Source: Anthostomella pinea
Lineage: Eukaryota; Ascomycota; Sordariomycetes; Xylariales; Xylariaceae
Length of the DNA: 64,000 nt
Assembly: GCA_963556695.1 (NCBI GenBank)
Contig: CAUWAG010000010.1
Coordinates: forward strand, 5,084,001 to 5,148,000
Direction of reading: 5' to 3'
The position numbers were made by a program, and so were the translations under genes. This document shows, one piece after another, positions 12,636-23,710 of the stretch (positions are counted from its first letter, which is position 1; the number at the start of each line of letters is the position of its first letter). Under the pieces are notes generated by a model that was given only the letters and a program-made list of their open reading frames with translations, searched no databases and was not told where the DNA came from.

Positions 12636-14303
12636 ATGGCCGCCTTCAATAGTCAGCCAGTACTGATACCTCCCGCCAAGTCCGATGGGACTCCCACCGA
12701 CGACGACAACGCTCTTACGCCCGACGAGACAAATGCACAATCTACTACATGGTCGCCAATCGAACCCGCTGTGCCCGATACTATCAGATTGGGCGATGCT
12801 CCCCCCAAGAGTCGTCCCATGTCGCGGAACCCATCCTTCTCTGCTAGTAGCTCCTACCAGGAAGACTGGGACTCCTACCCGCCATTAGACCGTCTCACCG
12901 TCTTGGATCTACTTGACAACTTCGCCCTGCCGCAACAGCTGGAGAAGATACAGAGGGGGATCTCGGCCCAGACCGAGAAGGTCCGCAAGTCACGAGCCGC
13001 TCTCCAGTCCCGAGGTCATGAAGCCAGGGAGCGCATGGTCGAGGAGTGGCGCCGACGCGTGCCCTCGGCCGACGAGCAGCTGGACAGATATCGAAAGCGC
13101 ATGAAGCTCAGTGTTGAGAAACTGGGTACGCAATGGAAGGACGCCAAGGTCGTTACTCTGCGCGAGAAGGTCTCCTTCATTTTCGGAGTCATGAACATCT
13201 TCATCAGCGGCTATCTGATCGGCGCCTATCCCGATGGCTTCCACATCTGGTATACTGCTCAGCTTGTCTACTTTATGCCCATCCGCTACTACACCTACCA
13301 CAGCCGTGGCTATCACTACTTCCTGGCTGATCTTTGTTACTTCGTCAACTTGTTGCTCTTCCTCAGCATCTGGGTCTTCCCATCGTCCAAGAGGTTGTTC
13401 ATAGCGGCGTACTGTCTCGCCTTTGGGAACAATGCTGTGGCCATCATCATGTGGCGGAACTCGCTCGTGTTTCATGACTTCGACAAGGTCACATCTCTGT
13501 TCATTCACATCATGCCGTGCGCCACCTTGCATTGTATTATCCATCTATTCTCGCCCGAACAGCAGCGGGAACGTTTCCCTGCGCTCTGGACCGTCAAGAC
13601 CTCTCCGCCCGGTTCACCAACCGCCTACGCTAACATCATCTCGATGCTTGCTTGGTCGTCCATGCTCTATGCCGTCTGGCAGCTCTTCTACTACTTCTTC
13701 ATTACCGTCCGCAGACGTGAAAAGATTGCAGCTGGACGACCTACCTCCTTCACGTGGATGCGCCGCTCTTACTCCAAGGCGTGGATTGGAAAGCTCGTTC
13801 TTTCCCTGCCCGACAACCTCCAAGAGCCGGCTTTCATGATGATCCAGTACCTCTACGCTGTCTTGACCATGCTTCCCTGCCCACTTTGGTTTTACAGCCG
13901 GTGGGCGTCTGCTGGGTTCCTCATGATTGTCTTTACGTGGAGCGTCTACAACGGCTCCACATACTACATCGACGTGTTCGGCAAGCGTTTCCAGAAGGAG
14001 CTTGAATCGATGCGGGCTGAGGTGGCTAAGTGGCAAAGTAGTCCCGATATGATGCTTCATTCTCCCCAGATGACACCCATGGGCGGTTCCGAAGGCGCTG
14101 CGAAGAATCTGGCGCTGGAGGATATCCACGTCGAAGATCCTACTAGTGGAAGGCGGTTGGGCGTTGATGATATCCCGTTGTTGAATGACGACGCATCCCC
14201 ATCAAGACATAACAACACAACGGCCGATGCGGCCTCTACTGGAGTGGACGGCGGCGCGAAGGATGTCGCGCGGGAGAGGAAAACTGGTGGGACAATAACA
14301 TAA
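12636..14303 (+). CDS. GPC1: Glycerophosphocholine acyltransferase, GPC1 family (DUF2838 membrane protein)
   Basis: A single coding exon of 555 residues when started at 12636 (MAAFNSQPV); the longer in-frame start at 12540 lies inside a predicted leader intron. Gpc1 acylates glycerophosphocholine with acyl-CoA to give lysophosphatidylcholine, part of phosphatidylcholine remodelling at ER membranes. After a disordered Ser/Pro-rich N-terminus and a basic helical stretch come about eight hydrophobic segments. The family's conserved block is visible: YFMPIRYYTYHSRGYHYFLA, WVFPSSKRLF and the HDFDKVTSLFIHIMP/HCIIHL histidine-rich region. The C-terminal 100 residues are polar. The yeast protein is shorter (about 430), the difference being the disordered ends. 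Assignment rests on family resemblance read by eye. Confidence 0.82.
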   Translation: MAAFNSQPVLIPPAKSDGTPTDDDNALTPDETNAQSTTWSPIEPAVPDTIRLGDAPPKSRPMSRNPSFSASSSYQEDWDSYPPLDRLTVLDLLDNFALPQQLEKIQRGISAQTEKVRKSRAALQSRGHEARERMVEEWRRRVPSADEQLDRYRKRMKLSVEKLGTQWKDAKVVTLREKVSFIFGVMNIFISGYLIGAYPDGFHIWYTAQLVYFMPIRYYTYHSRGYHYFLADLCYFVNLLLFLSIWVFPSSKRLFIAAYCLAFGNNAVAIIMWRNSLVFHDFDKVTSLFIHIMPCATLHCIIHLFSPEQQRERFPALWTVKTSPPGSPTAYANIISMLAWSSMLYAVWQLFYYFFITVRRREKIAAGRPTSFTWMRRSYSKAWIGKLVLSLPDNLQEPAFMMIQYLYAVLTMLPCPLWFYSRWASAGFLMIVFTWSVYNGSTYYIDVFGKRFQKELESMRAEVAKWQSSPDMMLHSPQMTPMGGSEGAAKNLALEDIHVEDPTSGRRLGVDDIPLLNDDASPSRHNNTTADAASTGVDGGAKDVARERKTGGTIT

Positions 14304-15421
14304 TCTTCACCACGCCCACGAAGGATACACTCTGGTAGTTAAGTCGTACAACAGACGCGATAAGAGTTTGCGTCGACAACGGTCAGCATCTGCATCTTGT
14401 GGAACATCATCGCACCTGGTTTTGCATCCCAGTCCTCTGGGACCCAAGTGTGAAGGACTGGCGTCGTATTGTGGCGTCACGACAACGTGTTGTTTTAGCC
14501 TTTTCCATACCTAATGAAGAGACGGAGTTCTTGAGCATGGTGCAGCGCAGCATCAGGAGAGTGTCCGGCTCTGACAGGAGATATACGATACCCCCTTTTC
14601 GCTTAAACCTTCATTGGTTCATGCTTTAGAGGTACCTTTACCGCATGGCGTCACGGCTGTTCATCATGATAGAGAGATGGAAGCATCCTTCAGTAATTCC
14701 ACAGATATCATCACCTTGCGTGTGCTCTAACCGTATTTGATAGATTTACCAAGGTAGTTCAAGTTCAATACAACGTACCTACACCAAAACACCTTGCATA
14801 GACTCGTACAATCCTGCTATTCATCCGCAACACGGCTCATATGAGGGCTCGAGTCGCGTTTGGACCCGAGGGGTTTCGGCTTTAGAATATGTTATGATCT
14901 CAGAAGAACATTATGTTGTTTACAACGCTATGACAACCAAGGCAGGTGGGCAGCTCCTCCAGCCGTCGTCCCGACCGTGGAGCTATCTCGCCCGTGTATG
15001 ACCACAAATAACATCTCGCTGTACAAACAAAAGTAAAGCACAGCCGTGATGCTAGCCGTTGATACGGTGCGCAGAGACTTGCCAACGTTTTCTTGAGCTG
15101 CCGTTCACTCCCATGAGAACTTGCGGTGGCTATCTTTGCATAGCTCGCATTCGCACCCTTGCAGCCCTGCAGGCAAAGTCTGACACGCAAACGACGAAAC
15201 TCATGCACGCATAGAGGTAGCTGCGACCTCCCAAAAGTGAATAACGCCGATGGATGCAAGTAACTGTGTGGGTATTTCGTCCTAACATGTCGTAATCTTT
15301 GCCAATCATAGCGGCCAGGTAGGTGTCATAAGCGGGATTTGTCGTCATTAGAGCGCATGGATTGAGTCGAGGGTTTCTCGTACTTGAAACATGGAGAGTC
15401 GAGATTATACGCGGGCGTCCA
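14304..15421. other. Convergent intergenic region, GPC1 / CDH1
   Basis: About 1.1 kb between converging 3' ends. Frames on both strands are short and lack recognisable motifs, so I see no gene here. Confidence 0.5.
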
Positions 15422-17482
15422 TCACCGGATGACGCCCCAGTCGGCGAGTCGTCCTCCGCCACCATCACTGTCTTCTCGCTGGCCGGGACGCCGCCCGAAG
15501 ACAGTCCAAAACCGTAGGGTCTCGTCGCCAGCACCTGTGACAATAGTTCTTCCGTCGGGGCTCATCGCGAGATACAACACCCGGTAAGTGTGTCCCGTGA
15601 GGCTGACGACCTGCGTCATTGACGGGTACTTCCATACGACGATCTGGTTCTGGCTGTATCCATGGGTCGAGACGATCTCGTTGGAATTCTTGGACCACGA
15701 GATGTTGCACACTTGGCTACCCGTGTCGACCTCGTTGATCACGGTCCCTCGTACCGTGTCGTGGAATATGATTCTGCGATCAGCCGTTCCTCCACCAGAG
15801 GCAAGAAGACCACGCTGATGTGGCGACCAGGCGATCGCTTTCACGGCAGCAGTATGGTCTGAGAACTTCCAGAGAGGTGTTTCCGACAGCTTGTCCCAGA
15901 CCATCAGCTTGTTGTCGTTGCCGCCGCTCGCCAATTGGCCGTCGTCGCAGTTCCACTTAAGACCGCACACCTCTTGCTTATGACCCACCAGCTTTCGCAT
16001 CCATTGATCTGGCGCTCTTACATCGCGATGATATATCAGCCGATCCCGCGATCCTGACGTCAGGATATGCGTATTCCAGGCCAAAGAACCCACACGTGCC
16101 GTGTGGCCCGTCATGGTCCTTAATCGCCGGGTTTTCTCAGCGTCCCAGATCTGTACTAGTCCCTTCCCAGTACCGATGGCAATATGGGTGCCTTTCTGGA
16201 TCCAGTTCACGCTCGTCACAGTATCGTCTTCGAGCGTGCAAAGCTTGTTGACGCGGCTTGTCTGGGCATTCCACATGTAGACGCTTGAGCCCAGACCCAC
16301 ACCCAGGACGTTGGCACTTCCCCAGTCGACGAGATTCAGATAAAAGTCGTCTGCTAACTCGGGAGCATCCAAAACTTTGTAAGGGACCTTGCTGACAGCG
16401 CGAGGCTGCCGCCGTGGGCTGAGAAGCATCTGTTGACTGCCGAAACGAACGGGAGACAGGCTATAGATTTCTGACCGGGTATCCATGTTGGGACCATGCC
16501 GGCTTTGTGGCGTCCTAGAAGGCGTGGGATGGCCAGCTATGTGGGTGATATGGCGAGGTGACATGTATGAGAAGAGATTCTTGTGGGGTGTTGATGGAGT
16601 GAAGCTTGAAGGCAGAGAGGGTGGCGGGTTATTGGGCGGTGTATGTGACCTTGTGCCATCGTGAGCAGTACGGGATGCGCCAAGTAGGTTGGCGTCTGCT
16701 GAGATTGCCGGAGAAGCGGCTTGCGGTATTGTGTCATCGAACATTTCAGCTCTCAGTATGTTGGAAAAAGTTTGGTTTGCCTCCTCAGCTAGACAAACTC
16801 ATCCGTCAGCATTGGACATGGACAGAAATAACGGGGTAGGTGGGCAATAACATACTCTTTTGGAAATTAACCTCTCCGTGGGGAGTGCGCTTCTTCTGGC
16901 GCGACGGGGTAGCCGGAGAGCCTTCCTCGTGGAGAAGGTTGAAGCTGGCTTGGAGGTCTTGACCGGAGCGCGTTGGGATGAATCTGGGGACGAGGTATTA
17001 GCGACAGTCCTGTGAAGCTGAAGACGAGCTTTCGAAAGATCCAAGCAAGATCAAATGCCGCTCCATAGCCCGAGAAGGGCCGCGGGAGAGCATTGGGCCC
17101 TTGGCAGCTCATGGAACAGAGCCATCGGTGCGTCTACTGACCTGTCGCCATTCATCCGCTGCCGTTTCCTGCTCGGGCTGGCACCTGGTGTACTATCCCG
17201 CCTGTCGGCGGTGTAGACTTCTCTGGAGAGTGCGCGCGATAAGGACTCTGGGTCGATGCCGCCAGTGCTTGTCCTCTCGGTGAAGCGGCCGCTGTGTCTC
17301 GAGCCCTTGCTGGAGTTGCCGTTATCCATATTGTGCCTCGCCTGCAGCCTCCCACGATCGGACGGCGGTGGTGGGGTGGGTATCCTCGAAGGGGTCCTTG
17401 CGGCGGGGCTGGCAGAGTCGCGAGCAGGTCGTTTCGCTGGGAGCGCAGCGGGCGCGGCCAAGGAGTTGGACTCCAAAGGCAT
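15422..17482 (-). CDS. CDH1: APC/C activator CDH1 (Fizzy-related WD40 protein)
   Basis: Three exons, 17482..17142, 16983..16856 and 16788..15422, give 611 residues. CDH1 activates the anaphase-promoting complex and recruits KEN/D-box substrates in late mitosis and G1. The spliced protein restores the C-box DRFIPTRS (residues 113-120) exactly across intron 1, which supports the splice choice. Next come NLLHEEGSPATPSRQKKRTP and NILRAEMFDDTIPQ, typical of Cdh1 rather than Cdc20. Seven WD40 repeats follow (SRDRLIYHRDVR, GGNDNKLMVWD). The chain ends in Ile-Arg, the APC-docking IR tail. The Ser/Thr-Pro-rich N-terminus fits CDK-inhibited binding. Introns are 158 bp and 67 bp. Confidence 0.93.
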
Positions 17483-18324
17483 GATCGCGGATCACGCAGC
17501 TGGAGGGTCGTCGCGGGATGTGTGTGATGTGGAAGGCGGGTGCGATAGGTACAAAGGTATGCTGCGTGCAGCTGGTCAGAAGTCAAGCTGTGGCGCTGTT
17601 TCTCCTTCGAGTCCCCTCCGGTTGGCAGCCTTTCTATCTTCGCATGCTCTCCAGTCTTTGATGCTTGGTCAGTTGGAATATCGGCAGGCCCAGCGAAAGA
17701 AGGGCATAGACTGGATCGGTCGCTGTGGAATGGTATTTTTGGCAGTTGTTGTGGGTGTAGATAAGTGCACTATACGTTTAGCGGTGTTTGTTGTGACGAT
17801 GGTTGTGACGATGGTTGTGACGATGGTTGTGACGATGATGCTGTTGAAGGCGGCGGCGAAGGCGGCGGTGGTGTGTCTTGGTGGGAATGGAGGTTGGACG
17901 GGCGGGCGGTCGGGTCGAACTCAGCGAGCGACCTGGGAGCGGAACGGTAAAGTCAGTGGCCAGGCTGGGAGCGTAGCGCGCCTTCACACGCGGGCACTGT
18001 TTCCCTCGGAATACCTTATATTAGTGGGGTACTTGGACATCCACAGCGCTGGGCACCACCAATGAATGCACGGACGCAAACTGACTTCAGTGGGTGGGCT
18101 GGCGCTGGCGGGACGACGTGATAGGGGGAGGGGATGCCTGAGCCACAAATTACCATGTCCGAATGTGAGCCCGTCGAACTCATACAGCAATTAACCAGGA
18201 GGTAGACCGTATACACTAACCCCACACAAGTCTCCGTACGGCGCCCTCTACACACCATTACCACCACATTCACTGCTCAACTGCGAAGGCATCATAAGGC
18301 CGAAAATTGTAACAAAATATGCAT
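17483..18324. other. Upstream region of CDH1, left flank of transposon relic
   Basis: Presumed CDH1 promoter and leader, bearing a 12-bp minisatellite. A 269-codon frame on the plus strand runs across part of this interval, but it overlaps CDH1 exon 1 antisense and reads repeat-derived sequence, so I do not call it a gene. Confidence 0.5.
17791..17838. repeat. 12-bp minisatellite, four units
   Basis: Four head-to-tail copies of TTGTGACGATGG, the last differing at its final base. It lies about 310 bp upstream of the CDH1 start codon. Each unit carries TGACGAT. No function can be assigned from sequence alone. Confidence 0.9.
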
Positions 18325-19570
18325 TTGATAGCGGTTTAGTAGTGGTTGTACCAGTCGCGCGCCCAAATCACTGCCGCAATCCGATCGGGGAGAGATTTGA
18401 TGAGCTTCTTTGGGAGGTCGGGATCTAACTCTGACTATGCAGCTTGGATTATCTCTCTAGTCCACGCCTGGTGAACGATATTGTCCTTTAGGTCTTAAAA
18501 AGGAGGCTCTATTTCCTTTATCTTTTTTTTAGAGCTGTCTAAATGTGCTCGATGGGGTTCAAATTAGGGCTGTGAAGAGGTCAGTCAATAGTCCAGATCC
18601 CGTGATCCTTTAACCACTCCAATGAGCCTCCTTTAATGTGTATAAGAGCATTATTTTGCTAAAAAAGATCCCTTATTTCATAAAAAGAAAGCGGATCTTT
18701 TTTTAAGACCTGTTAATAACGTCTGGTAAACACTCTTCCGCATGATGCATCCGGATCTCCTTTATAAAAGACCAATTTGCCTAGACCACCTTTGTTATTA
18801 TATAATTATATTAAACCCTAGACTATTATCGAGATACAGGCTCTTTCGTGGCTCTGTGGGTTCATAAGATCCTTGCAGTATCGTTTTTTTGGAGAGGCGG
18901 ATGACCTATTCGTCAAGTCTATCAGAATCATTTTGGATAGTATATTTGTCAGAGAAGAGGGCCATTATTAGCTCTTTTTGAGGGCGTTACATACAGTATT
19001 TTCATGCCGAAGTAAGCCATTTCGTGGCGTCATTCTTTATGAGAGAGTTTCGCTTCACCGCGCGCCATTTCTTGAGGCCATGGCAGTGGGGAGCCCTCAC
19101 GATGGTCTCTGTGTGGCAGGTGACACGTGCTTTGGCTTTGAGCGCCTCTCACGAGAGACGAGGAAACCTCTGAGCCAAATCAACTAGATGGCGTTCTTAC
19201 CTATGCGAAAGAAGCCTAGGAGTTCCTTTCTGTTGTGCAATACGCGTGGTTTTGGTGATGTTGGCCCGTGAGCAAATCTTAGAGATGGTTTCGACGCGTT
19301 CCGTGCCGTAGGCGCGTGCGACATCCCTAGAACCGCGGCCCTCTGTGCGCGCCGTGATAATGCCTGCGCGCGCCTCCGAAGTGAATTCGCCGTTCGGCTG
19401 GCGAGTGCCGCTCAAAACCGTACCGATTTCATTGATATCCATGGTTAATTGAATTATTTTTTTTATCGCAAGATGAGGGTGTCGCGTTGTTGTTTATGTC
19501 AGAAGATTGAATCGGGGCTAGCGTACAGAGACTTATGTGGGACAAGTGTACCGCATACCCGGGTTATCAA
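18325..19570 (-). mobile_element. Decayed Tc1/mariner-type DNA transposon (RIP-like mutated)
   Basis: Read on the minus strand, 19442..19197 encodes a transposase-like N-terminal helix-turn-helix (TSEARAGIITARTEGRGSRD, then VARAYGTERVETISK). Around 18670-18550 the same strand gives QNNALIHIKGG, WLKDHGIWTIDWPLHSPN and LNPIEHI, matching the DDE_3 core of Tc1 transposases (QDNAPIHTA; DWPPHSPDLNPIEHVW). The middle is broken by stops and frameshifts and is very AT-rich. Changes such as D to N and P to L are those expected from C-to-T mutation. Imperfect inverted ends are possible at 18325-18352 and 19539-19570 (TTGATA at each outer end), giving about 1.25 kb, the usual size of such elements. The ends are tentative; the transposase identity is firmer. 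Confidence 0.75.
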
Positions 19571-22500
19571 AAACTCAGCCGAACACAGAAGATGGCGTCG
19601 GCTACAATTGACTATCACGAGAAGAAGTCGCTATGGCAATGCATCACCGTCGCCGCACCGATGCTCCCAGCTCAGCTAGCCCATTCGGAATTCCCCTTGG
19701 TGGTGGCTGGGTAGCGCGTACCTAGGTAAAGACCCATCACAAGTTACCTCGCTTTCACGCTCATTTTGGTATTTGTGGAGGTTGAGTCAAGACTAAAACG
19801 CCAGGATGCGATGCGATGCGATGCGATGCGAATCAATCAATCGAGCAATCAATCAATTGTACATTGCCCATTGCCCAAGTGGACATTCCGTTTGGGGATA
19901 TCAACAACAAGGCCTCCCTCACCCTGCAATTCCACACGTCGAGCATGATGTGGCCCATCGAGATGGCCCCAATTCGCGACAGTATGATAATAAACATTGC
20001 TCTCTCCAGCGTGAGACGAACGCGCCGCTCTCCAGTGGCAGTCGCAGAAATCACCAAGGCGGCTGATCATCTGCGTGGTGGGGTGCCCCCGTTGAACTGC
20101 CAGCGCGGTCCAGCTGTTTATTTTCCATCCTGTGGTGCAAAGGTGGGAGGAGAAAGAGACGCGCCAGGTAACATTCCGACTGGCTGTCGCATTGCTATTT
20201 CAGGGGTCGGCGTTTGGGTCGCCTCGCAGACCTGGACATGATAGGGCAGCATGCTTTCGGCGCGCGTCAACTCCTCCTTGGGTCCTTGCCTGTCAGCTGC
20301 CTGCGTCCCTGGCGAAAACACGACCGTATGTTGTATGTATACACCGAAATGAGATCGCGGCACGTAATAGCCCTTGGCAATGAGGATTCGCATCCAGAGA
20401 GCATCTTGAAGCCTGATCCCCGGGTCCTCCCTGCACTCCCGCAGAGGCGGCGCCGGCCTGTCAGCCTGTATTGCCGATTGGTCCCACCTTTAACCCCGGA
20501 TCTGCCGCCTCGCTCGGGAGTTCCCATGGCACTGCCACTGACCCCATTCTGGTCGTCCGATGTATCTTCCATATCGACTACCGGACCTGACTCCAAGTCT
20601 TCATTCAGCTTTTATATCCGACACAGTTCGCCTGCGCGACTCGATGCTGGGTGGTTCACATCGGGATACTCAGAGAGGCCAATATGGCATGGAATTGGTC
20701 TCGTACCGGGCTTCCGATCGCGCTGGGCCTTCTCGTTACGCGCCCGCTCGATGAACTACTGTTTGTATCCTCGCCGGTGGTGAACACAAGCTGGGGTAGG
20801 TAGGCTCGAGGACACGGGATAGGCCTATGGAGGAACCCTGGACACCTTATTCATCTTATAACTACCTCAGTAGGGACGGCCGTTCGGTGTCGAGCGTACA
20901 TCGTCTGCCCAGGCGGTTCCGGGAGGGTCTGAGCTGGACCGCATCGCAGTATTGGAGATAACATAGTGTTCATCGGAGCATTAGCTACAACGACAGCTGC
21001 GCGCGGAGGGCTGTAAGTGACTCACCCCTAACCGATCCTTTCAGGTACTTGTGCTCTAGGCGTTCATGCTGTTTCTTGATGCCTTTGCTCTTCCGAATGG
21101 GGTCGTCTTTCGTGTGTTCCCCCACAACCCAAACAGCTTGGCCCCGTGATGATATCTGACCCTGCCTTTGCCTTGTTCGGTGTCCAGGACTACTATAGCC
21201 TTGGGGTTTCAATGATGCTTACTGCAAAATGTGTCGCCTCTTGGGTTGTGTTTTCGGAGCATCGAGCCCCAGGTCAAGGAGCTATCGAGCATTCCAAAAT
21301 CTATGCAAATTCAGGACTCGAGGGTGCGACGAGCGCGGCTATCTAAGGGCGGACCCACGTCATTGTTGTTCCTGCCAGTCAGACTATGCTTGACACAAAC
21401 TTTCCGGAGCAGTGATAGCAATACACCGGCCGCGCTGCCATCGTAGCACTGCTGGCCATGGTTCGCAGCGGCTTTCTACCTCTCAGTGTCTACCTGTCCG
21501 TCCTACAATCTGCGTTGCGTTGTCGCTTAGTATCGTGCCTACGATGCCGCCCTGGGTAGTTTGGACCAGTACCTCGTCGCCGACAGCTGTGGCTGTGTTG
21601 GTGGAACAGCAATCAGCGAAGATGAAAGTGAGAACGGAGACACCAACTACTACTACTTTGGGGGCAAGTTGGGGAAGGGGATGGTGAGATGGTTGGATCA
21701 ATGTCTTCGCCACTCCTGGAGAACTTATATAAAGAACATTGTGCCAGACTCTAGAGGAGTATTTGCCGTTATTCACGGAAATCTTATCGTGGTCATCTAG
21801 CATCTGGTGCCTAGCCCCTGACAGCGTGACCGCTTGGTATGGGGACCTTGATAGACACCGCCATCCTTGCTGCCGGTGAGAAGGGCACGAGGCAAGGCGG
21901 CGAATGGCAGTACTCATGTGCTCTTCGGTAACTCTTAGGTTTGATCGGGTACGGAGCTTGCTGCTTCACCCTCAAGAACGTGATAGCCGAGGTTAAAACG
22001 GTCGACGGTACGGGGCTGGTCACTCCATGATATCTTCTCATGAACACGACATGGACCACTGTAAGCCGAATCATACCCAGATATTACATCTTTCCGAGCG
22101 TTCGGGACAGACAGCTCTGTTTCGAAGTTAGACCTTACCTCGTGGAAAGCACGAGCAACAAGTAGAGTCATCGGCTTCAAGCCCAGCTGAGTAAGCTGGT
22201 CCTTGATCTCATATATTGATATGTTTTGGACGCTCGGGTAGCAAATCCCCGGACCTTGGCGCGTCAATGCTCGGCACCTGGCAGTTCATGTGAAGCGTCA
22301 AACCTTGGCCGGGTCTCGACATGACGTCGCTGATTACATTAGGTACGGGACAGAATGGTGGCTACTCTGTTATACAAGGTGTCGTGAGTATCGTATCCTA
22401 TGCAGTGATGAGTAGGTACCTGCATTAGTCTTTGCCGTCGCACTATCTAACACACAGTCTGGCAAGTAGTAGCAGCAGCAGCCCATCAATACGCGCAATG

Positions 22501-23710
22501 TCAGCGTCCCCTTTATCATTAACAACCAAAATTTTACTGATGATGACCGGATAGCAAACGATCTCCTTCTCGGCGCGTTTCTACTCGGCGGGCGTTTTCG
22601 TTGTTCCGGCAACCCTTCTGGGAGGATCTGCCAGTACCCAGTGAGAGCACACCGGCTTACGTTAACGAGCACGTGGACTTGCCCACCGGGCTAAATTTCA
22701 CGACGTCGGGATCTGCGTGACAGGCTTCAAGCGATCTATACTAGTCAGGTCAGTGGAGCTGCGGAAGCGGAAGCCGTGTTCACATCACAGCAAGGGGCCT
22801 AAGATTTCAAGCTATCACGAACCATCCGAGAAACTAACGATAATGAGGTCTAGCACCTTTACTCAGTTGGGGGAACGACCTCATCTTGCGACCTTCGGCC
22901 AGGGTATCCAAGCAGCCTGTCTCCCGGTAAGTTATTGGGCCAGGTCGGAATTAGTCTTGGGTGATCGTCACAACTTCACTCTGACGACTACCGGCAGATG
23001 CTATAGTCTCTCCATGAAGATGACTAGTGATATTCGGCACTGAAGAGAACGACCGCATCCGTAAGAGGCCTGGCTCATAATGTCTCGATCGGATTTGCAG
23101 CTCGTCATCGCAGTCCACTCCACATGTGCTCTAATTTCAAGCTGCTGGTAGACCTCACTCCTGCAAAAGCGCCTTTCATACTAGGTTCCCTTTCCCCGTA
23201 TGGTCTGGACTGGGCGACGATCCCGCTGGTGTATACACTATTGCACACCGGGTGAACTTCCTAATAGGTTAGCATCAAGGCGAACTCTAACGGAGTTCCG
23301 CCAAGTCGCCCAACTACCGTGGTGGTAGGTATTCTCATCATGTTCATTTGGCAGGTGATTCCTGCCTAGGAGTTCCTTACTCTATCTTCAGCACAAAACC
23401 ACGAGATTCTGCATCGCGGGTAGCAATATCTGATGCAAGCGCGGCTACCAATGCTCAGAACGTTGCAGCCTCTTCTCTCTGGCTCCTTGGTGATATGAAT
23501 ATCCTTCTCGTCGTCTTCTGAGATTCAACTGGTTATTACACTTCCTAGTCTGGAATTCACACGCCGCAAATTATAATCTCGTCAGAAGTTAGTGCGGACA
23601 AAAGACCAGCCAACGCGTGTGGATCGAGGATGCCCGTGCAAAGGAGGCTTCAACTCATCAACTAGCCAAAAGCTTGTCGCAGTCGGCTTGCTAATTGTCA
23701 ACAAAGCGCC
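19571..23710. other. Gene-poor stretch upstream of the RGS-LOV gene
   Basis: About 4.1 kb with no gene I can support. Frames of 60-190 codons occur on both strands but none has recognisable motifs, splice continuity or neighbours that agree. The composition is mixed rather than strongly AT-rich. It could hold non-coding transcripts or an old, unrecognisable repeat; the last few hundred bases must contain the RGS-LOV promoter. Confidence 0.5.
19805..19857. repeat. (GATGC)5 microsatellite followed by AATC repeats
   Basis: Five copies of GATGC are followed immediately by interrupted AATC units. The run lies in the gene-poor region just right of the transposon relic. Confidence 0.85.

Noticed and set aside
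17256..18065. 269-codon plus-strand frame across the CDH1 start and minisatellite
   Set aside because: It is antisense to CDH1 exon 1 and reads repetitive Val-Val-Thr-Met units from the 12-bp repeat. No domain or splice support.
20214..20783. 189-codon plus-strand frame in the gene-poor gap
   Set aside because: No motif, no coherent amino-acid pattern and overlapping frames of similar length on both strands.
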